Shown here in pieces: positions 29,901-41,100 of a stretch of 64,000 nucleotides of DNA (its first letter is position 1; the number at the start of each line of letters is the position of its first letter). The notes beneath the pieces are model-generated. The model was not told the DNA's origin and searched no databases. It saw only the letters and a list, made by a program, of their open reading frames with translations. The stretch lies in contig NC_088295.1 of assembly GCF_032854445.1 (NCBI RefSeq), forward strand, positions 35,451,385-35,515,384, in the 5' to 3' direction. Position numbers and translations under genes: made by a program. Source of the stretch: Liolophura sinensis (lineage: Eukaryota; Mollusca; Polyplacophora; Chitonida; Chitonidae).

Positions 29901-32900
29901 AGACAGCTCAGTTGGTAGAGCAGTGGGGCACACACTGTAAGTCATGAGTTCGAGTATCACTTGAGCCAGTATTTTCGCCGGTCAGGATTTATCAATGATA
30001 GGAATTATGTACCAGATCCTGGAGAAGAATCACTGCCTGTTGTCGGAGGTCCAGGGCCCAGGTCTAAGGAGATGTCCCAGAACGGATCAATCGTCGTTGA
30101 CACATTACTACCAAACAAATCAAAAAATAAACATATTCATATATGGGTTTTTATTTCTTATATTTATTTGATTGTTATTTAATGCCAAATTAAGAATTTT
30201 TCACATGTACGATGGCAGACTTTTTTATGGGCGGAGTAAATTATGGTCCCTGAACACATCCTTGACAAGAATTAAATTGCTAAATTTCCCCACGTCACAT
30301 ATCTCAACACTGCTGAAAGACCAACAGTCTTCAATAAAGACCACACAAGAGAGCACTGTTGTCCACTTCTTGACACAATGTAGCCAAAAACAATGGAAAT
30401 TGAGAATAATTGCAAATTCCCTATCAAAGACTGGGATTCAACCCACATCTTGAGTGAACTAGAGATTGAAAGGCCTTAAATTTAACACGCAGTCAATTGT
30501 AATACAAATTAAACCAAAGTAGTGTAAGCAGAATAATTTTCATTCACCTGAACATCAATTATGGCTACTCAACTTCATTTATCGTTTGTGTTTCTTCTGA
30601 CTACAGATGTACTTATTCGTCTTAGAGGGGGTTACTAACATTTTCTGCATGCCCCCCAAAAAGGGGGAATATTATGTAGGACTTCTATCTACACGCTAAA
30701 GAATCAAGTCTGATTTATTCCTTCCTTCAATCAGAAATAGTGTTCTGGTCACAATATAACTGTTATCAATTAACTTAACACAAATAAATGTAAACACAGC
30801 CTTACTTGCACTGTTGACATGTGACATCTGATTGTAAGCCACCTGTGAAAATCTGGTCTATGATACAGTTACAATGGTGAGGATTCGTCGTAGACATGCC
30901 ATTTGTTCCTGACAAATAAAATCATCTTGCAGTTAACTAGGTATTTGGTATTTCATCAGATCAACTCACAAGTTGAGATCTTTATTTATCTGACTGGTGT
31001 TTTACGCCGTACTCAAGAATCAAGTTGAGATCTTTCAATATACTTGAAAACATATATTCTACAATTTACAGCATAAAACCAGAAGGCATTCAAACTCTGC
31101 GAACTCAGAATCAGTTTATAATCAAACTTGCCCAACATCTTCACTGTATTTTTAATGCATTTATAGCCCATGTGCCAAATCAAACTAAAGCAATCATTTC
31201 ACCCACTCAATTCTCAATGCTTATTCTTGCTGCCTTGATTCCTGAAACATTTTGAAACAAGATGACCAATGTTTGGAGAAAAGTTCTGAAAGCTGAGTTT
31301 GCAGGTGATGCCATTAAAACAAAGCTGGCTTGTAAACGACAGATTATGTCAGTCTATGCAGGGAAATACTCTCATAAGTTGCCTAAATGTGCATTAGGTT
31401 TCACATTTCTCAAGACAGAGAATTAAGACAGATGTAACATCCTGAACCTTCTGCATCACCACCAAATGTTACCTTTACAGTGTCTGTGTAGAACATCCAG
31501 GGCTGCGATGAGGAACTCATGAGCATCCTGCTGCTCGTAGCCAGCCAGATGCCGTGCATTCGTCCACACAAGGTGCAGCAATCGGTATGGTATGTGAGGA
31601 GTACGTACACCCGAATAAAACTGCACAACATGTGTTCACACATTTATTTTACACTCAACGATTTTCTTACTAATAATACACGTAAGTTACAGTAACAACT
31701 CATTTTGTTTAAACACCTGGGATCCAGTAAGAAAACATCAAGAGGCCTTTAGCCCCTTGAATGTACTTATTTCAACCCATGATTCCAGACAGACTGGCAT
31801 TTTGAAAGAAATTCCATATTGAATACTTGCATATTTGTTACACATTCACTTATGTACATGTGTAACTTCATTACATTACTCAAGTTTAATTATTACCACA
31901 TAAACCATGGCAATCCATCAATATTTACACAAAGAATCATTCGGCAAAGTAGACTGCTGTACAAACCTCCTGGAATAAGCGGGCCATTTCACAAACAAGG
32001 CACTTTTGGGACTGAGTGGCTTGGGGGCAGTGATGTCTGTCAGCCAGAAAGAAGTCCCGCAGCAGTGGTGTATGAGTTAGGGCTTGGACTATACAGTTCA
32101 TAAAGCAGGTGTTCCCAAGATTGATTAAACCACGCAAACCTGCAAGCATTGCAGATCTTCATATCAAGGGACGACCAACAAAACATATGTCATGGGTGTT
32201 TTTATGGTGCAAGACAGAATGAACCAAAGGTAACAGGAAAATGTGGCCAGTATTATAAATCATGAATGAATAAATTATGAATAAATTATTGAACTCAGCA
32301 ACTCTTCAGTCTAAATATGATCAGTGTATATATGTTACTCCCATACTTTATCAGATTGGCCTTTCAGAGGATTAAAAACAAGGAAACAGTCGCTTCTTGA
32401 AGTCATATCAAAACAAATTCATGCACTTACAAACTCTTCTGGTAACAGATGAAAAAAAAACTGAATATCTGTAAATACAAACACTTTTGGTTTCTTTGGC
32501 AGGGCTTTGTAAGGTTGAAATCTAAGAAAATTGACATGTTTGTGAATGATACAGTCTAAACAGGGTTGAGCAGTGATGGAGCTTGTGGTACCACCTACCT
32601 ACAGTAGAGGTGCCCTCAACCTTCCTTCGTTTGGGATGCTGAATCAGAAGGTCAACTTCTTCCTGTGTTGGTTCCCATGGAGATAGGCGGTGACCTATAC
32701 CTTCACAAATTCAAAGTGTTTCAAGGTTATACAAACCTTAAATAGCTTGGAAAAGAGTGCATGGAGATTTATCAAACCGATGATTAACAGTTCAGAGGGA
32801 CAATAGTCTTTTATATTTGTTCAGGGTGATGAATTCACATACAGCATCTTTACATGTACATGCATATGTTGTATTCAAAATCTCTTTACAGGTGTCAGGT

Positions 32901-34715
32901 TTGTGGGTTGAAAAGAAAAAACTGAAGTGACTTTAGTAAACCACTACCATTTGCCAGGTAGGTCTACCTGACAAACCTCAACGCTTAAAGCCACAGACGA
33001 AGCCATGGGAGATGGCTACTGAACATGAATCATCAATGATCAAGAGCCTGACAGTTGCAGTCAGCCAATGGTTTAACTGTCTGAGCCAGTGAGGGCTCCT
33101 TTCTTCTCACTTCTTTGATAAGCATCAAAAGAAACAGTTTGGCTTTAATTGTTGTTCAACATAGAGTAGCATTAAAGGATACCATAGAAAGAGTATATAC
33201 CTGTAGTACCACTAAAGCTGCACTCACGTTTGTTAATGGGTCCCACCTTGGGGACTGCTTGTGTGACCTGTTTTTGAGCAATATCTTCCAAGTCTGCATC
33301 GTAGACATAATCACCACAAGCTATACAGAAAACAGCACCATATGTCAGGTCTACAGCTACAACAAAGGAAATCAACTTATTACTTCTCAGGAAGGTAAGA
33401 TTTATTTATTTATTTGATTAGTGTTTTACGCTGTACTCAAGAATATTTCACTTACACAATGGTGGGCTGCATTTAAATTGACAAGACCAGGCAGAACCCA
33501 GGGGAAAACCATCACCATTAGGATGCTGGCAGACCTTCCCATGTATGGCCCGAAAGGAAGCCAGCATGATCTGGACTTGAATTTACAGCGACCACATTGG
33601 TGAGAGGCTCCTTGTGCCACGCTGGCACGCTAACCAGCTCGGCCATAGAGGCACCAGGGCTCTCTTAATGTTATGAGCTCGCAACTATCATGACGACATA
33701 ATGCCTACACTAATGGTTGCCATGGTAGTTAAGTGAATGTAACATTAACAGTGTTTCGTGAAGCTGGGCCCAGAGAGATAAGAAAAAAGTACATTTTATG
33801 TGACTTACATTTTATTCCGCAACATTTACAAGGGTTGACTTACCTAATGGATGTTTACTAGTTTTGGCATGATCGTGGATATGTCCAGCACCATAACATC
33901 CAAAGTATATACAGTGTAGGCAGGAGTGGAGGCGTGGCACTGGTTGATGACACGAGTAACACAGACAGGATTTTGCCTGAGATATGATAAAAAGCATGAG
34001 TTAAAGTAAGATACTGACAGAAAATTATCAAATGAAAAGGTATGCTGAATAGTGACTAGTTTTTAAGACAAGTGCATATACAATGAAAGAATTTAACAAC
34101 TGTAACATTAAAAAAACCTTTACATCTCATATATTTCATGCACAGGTTGTACATGGGCTTAAGTTCGGGTGAGAGAAGCGATCTTGTATTACAATGTGTA
34201 ATTTAGGCCTACACAAGTGAACCAGCTATCTTGGACCAGGCACATGTTTACTTGCTCAATAATTCAACGAGATAAAGGTGTAACGCAGGTCCTTAAACAG
34301 CTTTGACATTCTTTACAGAGATAGTGTTAACTTAACAATAGTACCGTTGCTGAACTAGTCTGAAATATATCATCACAAAGCCAATGGATAAGGTGTCTTA
34401 ACAAGATCAAACTGGTTACACTGCCGTCTAAAACAAAACAAAAAAACGTAACAAAAAAAAAATAAATAAAAATAAAAAATACGCTAATGTGATGGATACA
34501 TGTTGTAAGGGCAAACGACATCGACACAACTACAATATATTGTTTTGTTATCATTCTTCAAGTTAAAGCTCTGTGGCAATCAGACGCTATCACACCTTTC
34601 GTCGAAGAGCATCGGCTGACGTGCAGGCGATGAAGTGGGCATGAATTATTCGGAATGGTTCTGTTCCTTGGGCTGCTTTGAAGGCACTCAAATGCTGGCA
34701 GCCATTTGAAGTCAT
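26957..34715 (-). CDS. USP22: Ubiquitin carboxyl-terminal hydrolase, USP22/27/51 family (SAGA DUB)
   Basis: This enzyme removes ubiquitin from histones as the catalytic subunit of the SAGA deubiquitinating module. Thirteen minus-strand exons: 34596-34715, 33844-33976, 33228-33356, 32599-32694, 31967-32139, 31473-31620, 30806-30908, 30013-30107, 29071-29128, 28384-28510, 27999-28162, 27389-27538, 26957-26999. Phases all join, totalling 1539 nt (512 residues plus TGA), close to the vertebrate length of about 525. Residues 6 to about 115 form the zinc-finger UBP domain ([24 protein letters not shown]). The Cys box [15 protein letters not shown] puts the catalytic cysteine at residue 171; QQDAHEF follows. 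Zinc-ribbon pairs include CQQC and CSKC. The His box has [11 protein letters not shown] (His466) and CDD at 481-483. The end [14 protein letters not shown] is family-typical. All catalytic residues are present. USP22, USP27X and USP51 cannot be told apart; USP22 is the ancestral form. Confidence 0.96.
27699..27740 (-). mobile_element. Very short SINE tail remnant
   Basis: TATTTATTTGACTGGTGTTT resembles the SINE tail, but similarity ends after some 25 bp. It lies in a USP22 intron. Confidence 0.35.
29893..29972 (+). repeat. tRNA-like sequence, probably a SINE head
   Basis: A perfect D-arm-like hairpin GCTCAGTTGGTAGAGC (box A) is followed about 35 bp later by GAGTTCGAGTATC (box B-like). The acceptor and T stems do not pair properly and no clean anticodon arm forms, so this is a decayed tRNA-derived repeat and not a tRNA gene. 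It ends about 40 bp from exon 8 of the deubiquitinase. Confidence 0.6.
30151..30221 (-). mobile_element. SINE tail fragment
   Basis: TATTTATTTGATTGTTATTT, AATTAAGAATTTTTCACATG and TACGATGGCAGAC match the tail in reverse. It lies about 45 bp from exon 8 of the deubiquitinase on the intron 7 side. Confidence 0.6.
30979..31022 (-). mobile_element. SINE tail fragment
   Basis: TTTATTTATCTGACTGGTGT then TTTACGCCGTACTCAAGAAT, a well preserved tail with nothing of the rest. Confidence 0.7.
32880..33095 (-). mobile_element. SINE-like element, second family
   Basis: It contains GGTGTCAGGTTTGTGGGTTG, TAAACCACTACCATTTGCCA and CTACCTGACAAACCTCAACG, similar to 6905-7045. Read on the minus strand, its right end starts CTCACTGGCTCAGACAGTTA, compatible with a degenerate tRNA box A. 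Confidence 0.5.
33396..33657 (-). mobile_element. Nearly full-length tRNA-headed SINE
   Basis: The plus strand shows the reversed element: TTTATTTATTTATTTGATTA, GTGTTTTACGCTGTACTCAA, GGATGCTGGCAGACCTTCCC, then TGGACTTGAATTTACAGCGA and, at the right end, GCACGCTAACCAGCTCGGCC. On the minus strand the head reads GGCCGAGCTGGTTAGCGTGC (box A) and CTGTAAATTCAAGTCCAG (box B). It lies in USP22 intron 2. Confidence 0.9.
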
Positions 34716-34990
34716 TTTTTGGAGACCACCGAGTCTCTTCGATACACTTTCATCTCGAAAACCTGATCTCAGTAATCCTGCTCCGGTAGAAACACGACAA
34801 AGGCAGCCTGTTCAACCGTCCATTCACAACGACAGCACCGCCAAAAGTTCCGTTTCCGGATAGTTTTCATACAACCCACCAGAGGGCGTTCAAGTGGGTT
34901 CTGTGGACAGCGTGACAACTACGACATCACAGAGGGACAGTTAAGCTCAGCTCGACCAGCAAACCCTTGGTATTTCCTAAATACGCTGCA
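34716..34990. promoter_or_regulatory. Shared upstream region between two divergent genes
   Basis: Only 275 bp separate the start codon of the minus-strand deubiquitinase (34715) from the first ATG of the plus-strand unknown gene (34991). Both promoters and 5' UTRs must fit here or overlap, suggesting a bidirectional promoter. It is visibly richer in C and G than its flanks. I see no convincing TATA box. Confidence 0.6.
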
Positions 34991-35129
34991 ATGTTTTACA
35001 GAGAAATTGAGTTTGTGTTTTGTGCTCTTTGTTTGATACAACTGTCATTACTTTCAGTATCGACAAATTCGCAAACTAGCAGCACAACACCTCCCGGGAA
35101 ATACAATGTCACAGGGCCCAAGCCTTCAG
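34991..35129 (+). CDS. Exon 1 of the unknown gene: signal peptide
   Basis: ATG at 34991 opens 46 codons and one extra base before TCAG|GTATGA. The product starts MFYREIEFVFCALCLIQLSL; cleavage somewhere around SVS/TNS is plausible. It then reads TSSTTPPGKYNVTGPKPS, with NVT as a possible N-glycosylation site. The leftover G joins GT of exon 2 to make Gly. Confidence 0.65.
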
Positions 35130-38100
35130 GTATGACAATATACGAATGTTACTTATGTCACGTGTAGGAGTAAGAAATGATCCAGTGTGGCAGTAGTAGA
35201 CATATTCAATTTGATCAACTAAACTACATGGCATTGGACTAATATTCTTTATTTTATTTTTCTGATTCTTTTTTTAATGACACTGTACCACCATTTTACT
35301 TTTAGACATTGTATGCTCGTCTGATTGGCTCGACTCTGTACATTTACTCTACTCTGTGCATTTACTCTTGTGTATACTTCTGATAAACCATACTTGTTCT
35401 CTCAAAGTTCTAATATTTTTGAACCGCCTCGAATAATATTAAATCCCTTACACGAAGGTACATGTACATATCAGATCTTGCTTCTGAGTGAAGGGAGATT
35501 CAAGTGATATCGCTTCTAGAGGATGGCAGACGGAGCGAAAACATTTTATTTAGACATTAATGTTTTAGATTGATGCTCTGTACCGAGGCTGACATGACCA
35601 AATTTTGAAACGAGATATGTGTTAAGATTTGTGCGTGGGATTTGTTTTGATTTGAGGCGGGTGAAAATACTGCAGACTTTGAGCGAAATATGACGCACAT
35701 GTCTCGGTGACGAGTGGGAAAGGTGTACTCAAAATATTTTCGGTCTTGGGTTTTCCTCGGGCTCTGCCCGGTTTCCACCCACGATAATGCTGGCCGCCGT
35801 CGTATAAGTGAAATATTCTTGAGTACGGTGTAAAACACCAATCAAATAAATAAATAAATAAACAAAATATTTTCACTAATGTGATGATGGCTATTTTTAT
35901 GAGTGGAGCAAACTGAATCATCAGTGGCAAGTTACTGACCTTCCCCGGCTTCCGTGGCTTAGTTGGTTAGCGTGCTAGCGCAGCGTAATGACCCTGGAGC
36001 CTCTGACTGATCTGGTCGCTGTGAATTCAGGTCCACCTCATGCAGGCTTCCTCAAGTCTGGCAGCAACCTGCAGATGGTCATGGGTTTCCTCCGGGCTCT
36101 GCCTGGTTTCCTCCCACCATAATTCTGGTCACCATCGTATAAGTGGAATATTCTTGAGTACGGTGTAAAACACCAATCAAATAAATAAATAAATGAATAT
36201 TGACTTTCCACAAAAAGTATGGAGATGTGTGCACTCGATTATTTGTGGAAGTTATACATGAGTGGTCTTTAATAACGTTATATTGTGCAACAGCCACATG
36301 AGCATCATTGAATGTTTTTTGTCACCAAGGCCCTACTAAATGTGAGAAATTCCCTGTTTCAGGCCACTTTTGAACTTTGACTGTATGTGTCTTACAAAAT
36401 GACCTGATACCTAAACTAGTATGATGTACTTGGTGTTTTTAAAATTTAGCAGAGTTTATCTTGTGACATTTAAAATATGCTCATAACTGTGGGATTTTTA
36501 ATGCCAGCGGCCAATATAGCTGTAGTAATATGGTTGACCTTTCAGTTAGGCAAGTTATTGACAAAACTTTCCACATGAAATGTACACATGTTCACACTTG
36601 TATATTGGTGAAAGATAGATTAAGTGGTCTTTAATGAATGTTAGATTGTGCAACATCTACATGAGCATCTTTGACCACTTAGTGTCACCAAGGTCACCAG
36701 GTAGATTGGGGAATTCTGCACCGTGAGTAATGTTGACTTCCAGCATAGGGAGTGATGTACATTGTCAGCATAGAAAGTAATGTGGACTTCCAGAATAGGG
36801 AGTGAGGTACATTGTCAGCATAGTGAGTAATGTGGACTCTCAGAATAGGAAGTGATGTACACTGTCAGCACAGTGATTAATGTGGACTTCCAGAATAGGG
36901 AGTGATGTACACTGTCAGCACAGTGAGTAATGTGCACTTCCATGAAGGATAGGGAGTAATGTACACTGTCAGTATTGTGAGTCATGTGGATTGTCAGAAT
37001 AGGGAGTGATGTACACTGTCAGCACATTGAGTAATGTTGACTTCCAGAATAGGGAGTGATGTACACTGTCAGCATAGTTGGTAATGTGCACTTCCAGAAT
37101 AGGGAGTGATGTACACTGTCAGCACAGTGAGTAATGTTGACTTCCAGAATAGGGAGTGATGTACACTGTCAGCATAGTTCGTAATGTGCACTTCCAGCTT
37201 TCCACAATACTAGTTTGGCTGTTTGTGCAGTTTTTGAACCAATATGGTCTCCCTCCGTATTTTTCAGGTCCTCTTGTTCACTTTTATTTGTACCGTAGTA
37301 TGGTTTTGTCAGGACATAGGAAAGCATACACAGTTTGGTCTGTAATAAAAAGCCAAAAATATTGCTGTGATGTCACTGATACCCTCCTATGTTTTAAATG
37401 CATTTAACTCGGTTAGAAAAAAATTAAAAGAAATAAATGAAACTATTTTCCTGGACAGTGTTTAATGGTCCTTATTGTGTTTTTGAAATAACAAGTTCAG
37501 GAAATTTACAGTGTACATGTGATGGTGTACATGTTTTTATATTTTGATTTGATTTATATAATTGGTGTTTTACGCTGTACTCAAGACTTTCATATTTTGA
37601 ACACCTTTAAACCAGCTATTGTGATAGTATGTATTCAGTTTGTTGCTGAATGTGCATATGAAATGAAATTAAGAACATGTGTCTCCAAATTTCTGATTGC
37701 AGGTTTACAGCAGGTTGTGGACCCAAATGGAAACTGTTCTCTGAATACTTCTGATTATTCTGCAGTTTATAACGAGAGATGTGGATCTTCGAGACCACTA
37801 CCACCCTTATTGCAATATTTCTGTGGGTATATTGTGAAGATTCTGCAAAAAGTTTGTACGGATCATAATCCACAGCTGAAAATAACTGTACCTTCTGATG
37901 AACCCTGGCCTGAATCTAGATGTGAGGACCTGAGAAAGCTTGCTGCAGAGATTGAACAAATTCATCCCTCAGAAACAAATATCACAGATTCAGATTATAG
38001 ATATTGTCAGTTCATCTGTGCAGGTCAAGACGCATTCTGTCAGTTATTTCGTGGATCTTTGTTACTGTTGCAACATTCTGTTACAGGTAGTTATACATTT

Positions 38101-41100
38101 TCTTGCTTTGCAAAAATACTTTATAGACATTTACATGCTGTTTTATTTAGTAATTTATTGTTTTTGCTGTGATTCATTTTGTTTTTATGCACCTGCCATT
38201 AGGTGGCATTATGCTACAGCGATTTTGTCTGTCTGTCTGTCTATTGTCATGTCTGGCTATATCTCAGATTATTTTCCGTGTGCAGGTTTAATTTTTGGTT
38301 GCTACCTTGATACTGAGGTAATGATGTGTACGACTCCAATCTGTTTTCCACGTTGAATTTTGAGTTTTGAGGATACATAGATACACAGATGACGATGTTT
38401 CACAACTCACATTCATCTATTTCCGCGATTGTCATGGTAACCGGATCGCCATTTTCCATATGTATACTATGTAAATAGATACGATTTTGTGTCCGAGCTA
38501 CATGTACTACACCTAGTGTTTTCACGTACGTAGATTTATTTATTTGTTTGATTGGTGTTTTACGCCAATGATGTATATGATGGCAGCCAGCATAAGAAAC
38601 TGGGCAGAGCCCAGGAGAAACCCACAACCATCCGCAGGTTGCTTGAAGACCTTCCCAGGTGTACCAATAGTTTTTTGTCACTATTGTAGCTATAGTTTAG
38701 ACCGAAACAATCTGTAGGAACTGACACAATTTACAACCTGTTTTAACCATTGCATCGCTTTTCTTGGCAGCTGTATATTGTAGCTGATTTTCACATTCTG
38801 CTTTGCAGTTTGATCCCTTCAGTCACTATCCACAACTAAACATACCTAGGAAACACCTACTCCTGACAAGAAAATGACTACTCCAACACTTACTACCCAA
38901 AACGCAACTGTTCCTTCCAAAATTTCAACCATTTTCCATTTGTATGCTATGTAGATAGATACAATTTCGTGTCGGAGCTACTACTCCAAGTGTTTTCACA
39001 TACCAGTAGATTTATTTTTTTATTTGATTGGTGTTTTACACTGTACTCAAGAAAATAACTACTCCAACTGTTATTACCCAAAACACAACTGTTCCTTCCA
39101 AGAATTCAGGTGGTTAGCGGTTGCAGTAAAATAAACACTATAGGGACTTGGATTCTTATGGGCAGCTCATTTGAAGCGTTCATTCTATCCAACATTGTGC
39201 TGATACACATGTCCTATTACTAGATGCGATGTACTAAAAATTGTTGCAAACTGCATGTTTATCGGGTAGCATGCTTACAATATTCATACATTCATCCTAG
39301 ACATGAGAACATGATAAATGCATTATATGGCATGTGGATCTACATGTAATGTGCCAAATAAAGTAAATTGTCGTTTGGATAATTTTTCCAGCACTGCAAG
39401 TTCTGCATTTATTCACACAGGTCAACAATTTTCAGCACACATGCAGTACATACATAGCCCTTTGCCATTTTCAGCTTTACATGTGTAATGGTTTTCTGTC
39501 ATGTGGCCTCCAAATGTGGGGATTTAGCGCTTTTACCAACTTTATTTGCAACCTGCGTCAAAACAATCCATCGCAGAAAAGAATAGAAAAGACCAGAGTC
39601 GTCATGAGAATATCAAACTTTGTCTGGTAGCATATGTAAAATATTTAAACTCCGGAAATTTTGGTTAGGTGACAAATTTGGTAATCGGTACATTTCAACA
39701 GTTTTGAATATATTGAACTGATTCTTTTATGCTTCATTTCCCCCAACATGTTCTGTCAGCATTCTGAAAATTAACAGTTGTGGATAAAAATATTTCCAAA
39801 GTGAGCTGGATTTGAACCTCAAATTGCTAAATATTGTATGCAAGAAAAACATAAAAAGGAAGAATGATGAGGAATAGACTGGACTTGAATCACAGACTGC
39901 TAGGACTGGTAGTGTAATATCTGTTAGTTTTGTGAGAATGAAAAAGAACAAAGTAAAAATATGGGCAAGAATTAACTGGATTTGAACCGCAGGTGACTGT
40001 CAGTTACAGCTTCTGTGAAGACCAGTGAATAGAAATTAAAGATTGTCCTCTGCTAACAGTGCTAGATTGCATGTATGAAGAGATTATGGCTTTGATCACG
40101 AGAGTGTTTCTTTAATTTACTTCCCCTGGCAGCAGACAAATTTAGAATACATGTCCTGTAGCTAGAAAAACTACATACAGTCTAGCAGGAAGCTCCCATT
40201 TTATTTCAAAGGTAAGGTTGGGTTGTCAAATTTTTGTTGCTTTTTTGGTGGATTATAACATGAAAATAATACAAAGTACATGTACAAAAACAATTCTGGT
40301 AGATTTGTAATCCTGATGTAGGGGAGCACCAGCCTGTGTGTTTTGTTAAAAGCATTGGTTTGTTGGCCTAGTTTGCATACCAAACCGAAAGTCTTTTTAC
40401 CAGCAGAGTATGATGATAAGCGTGGAATCAGCAAGTGAAATTTTGTATTGAAAGCTTTTGCTGTTTTTGAGGAGAAAATTTTTTAAGCTTATGAGTAAAA
40501 TTAAAAATTTGATATTTTAGTGTTATCATATATATGGTCATCAGAAGCTGTTTCATGATCACAAAAGTCTAAGGCTTTCACTTTTTCTTTTTCAGGTAAT
40601 GGAGGGACTAGTGAAAGTCCAGGTAATCCCATTGCCTTGTGTTATGAAATAATGATAAATTGAAGCTGTTGCCATGGTTGCTGTCACTAGTCTTTTACCA
40701 CTTCTGGTAGCCAGATGTATATAAAGCTCATGATAATTGAGAAAAAAATGTGGAACAAAGATGGTATTAATTCACCAGGTTTGAGTGGGAGACTCTTAAA
40801 ATGTACATTCAAAACAGAAAGTTATCAAAGAGGAAAGAAGATATATGTGAGCAAATTGTTGCAAACTACATGTTTATCGGGTAGCATGCTTACAATATTC
40901 ATACATTCATCCTAGACATGAGATCATGATAAATGCATTATATGGCATGTGGATCTACATGTAATGTGCCAAATAAAGTAAATTGTCGTTTGGATAATTT
41001 TTCCAGCACTGCAAGTTCTGCATTTATTCACACAGGTCAACAATTTTCAGCACACATGCAGTACATACATAGCCCTTTGCCATTTTCAGCTTTACATGTG

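Larger units (their letters stand above)
38087..39237. other. Start of intron 2 of the unknown gene, with a local duplication
   Basis: Two related blocks are present. Block A1 (about 38450-38570) and A2 (about 38932-39045) share GTGTTTTCAC and a following SINE tail. Block B1 (about 38867-38930) and B2 (about 39049-39110) share ACTACTCCAAC and CAACTGTTCCTTCCAA. SINE tails lie at 38533-38665 and 39009-39055. Confidence 0.6.

Noticed and set aside
29893-29972. Functional tRNA gene
   Set aside because: The acceptor stem does not pair, the T stem has mismatches and no anticodon arm forms.
30650-30668. CCCCCC-AAAAA-GGGGG hairpin
   Set aside because: It is a short perfect stem in a deubiquitinase intron with no other supporting signal; it could easily arise by chance.
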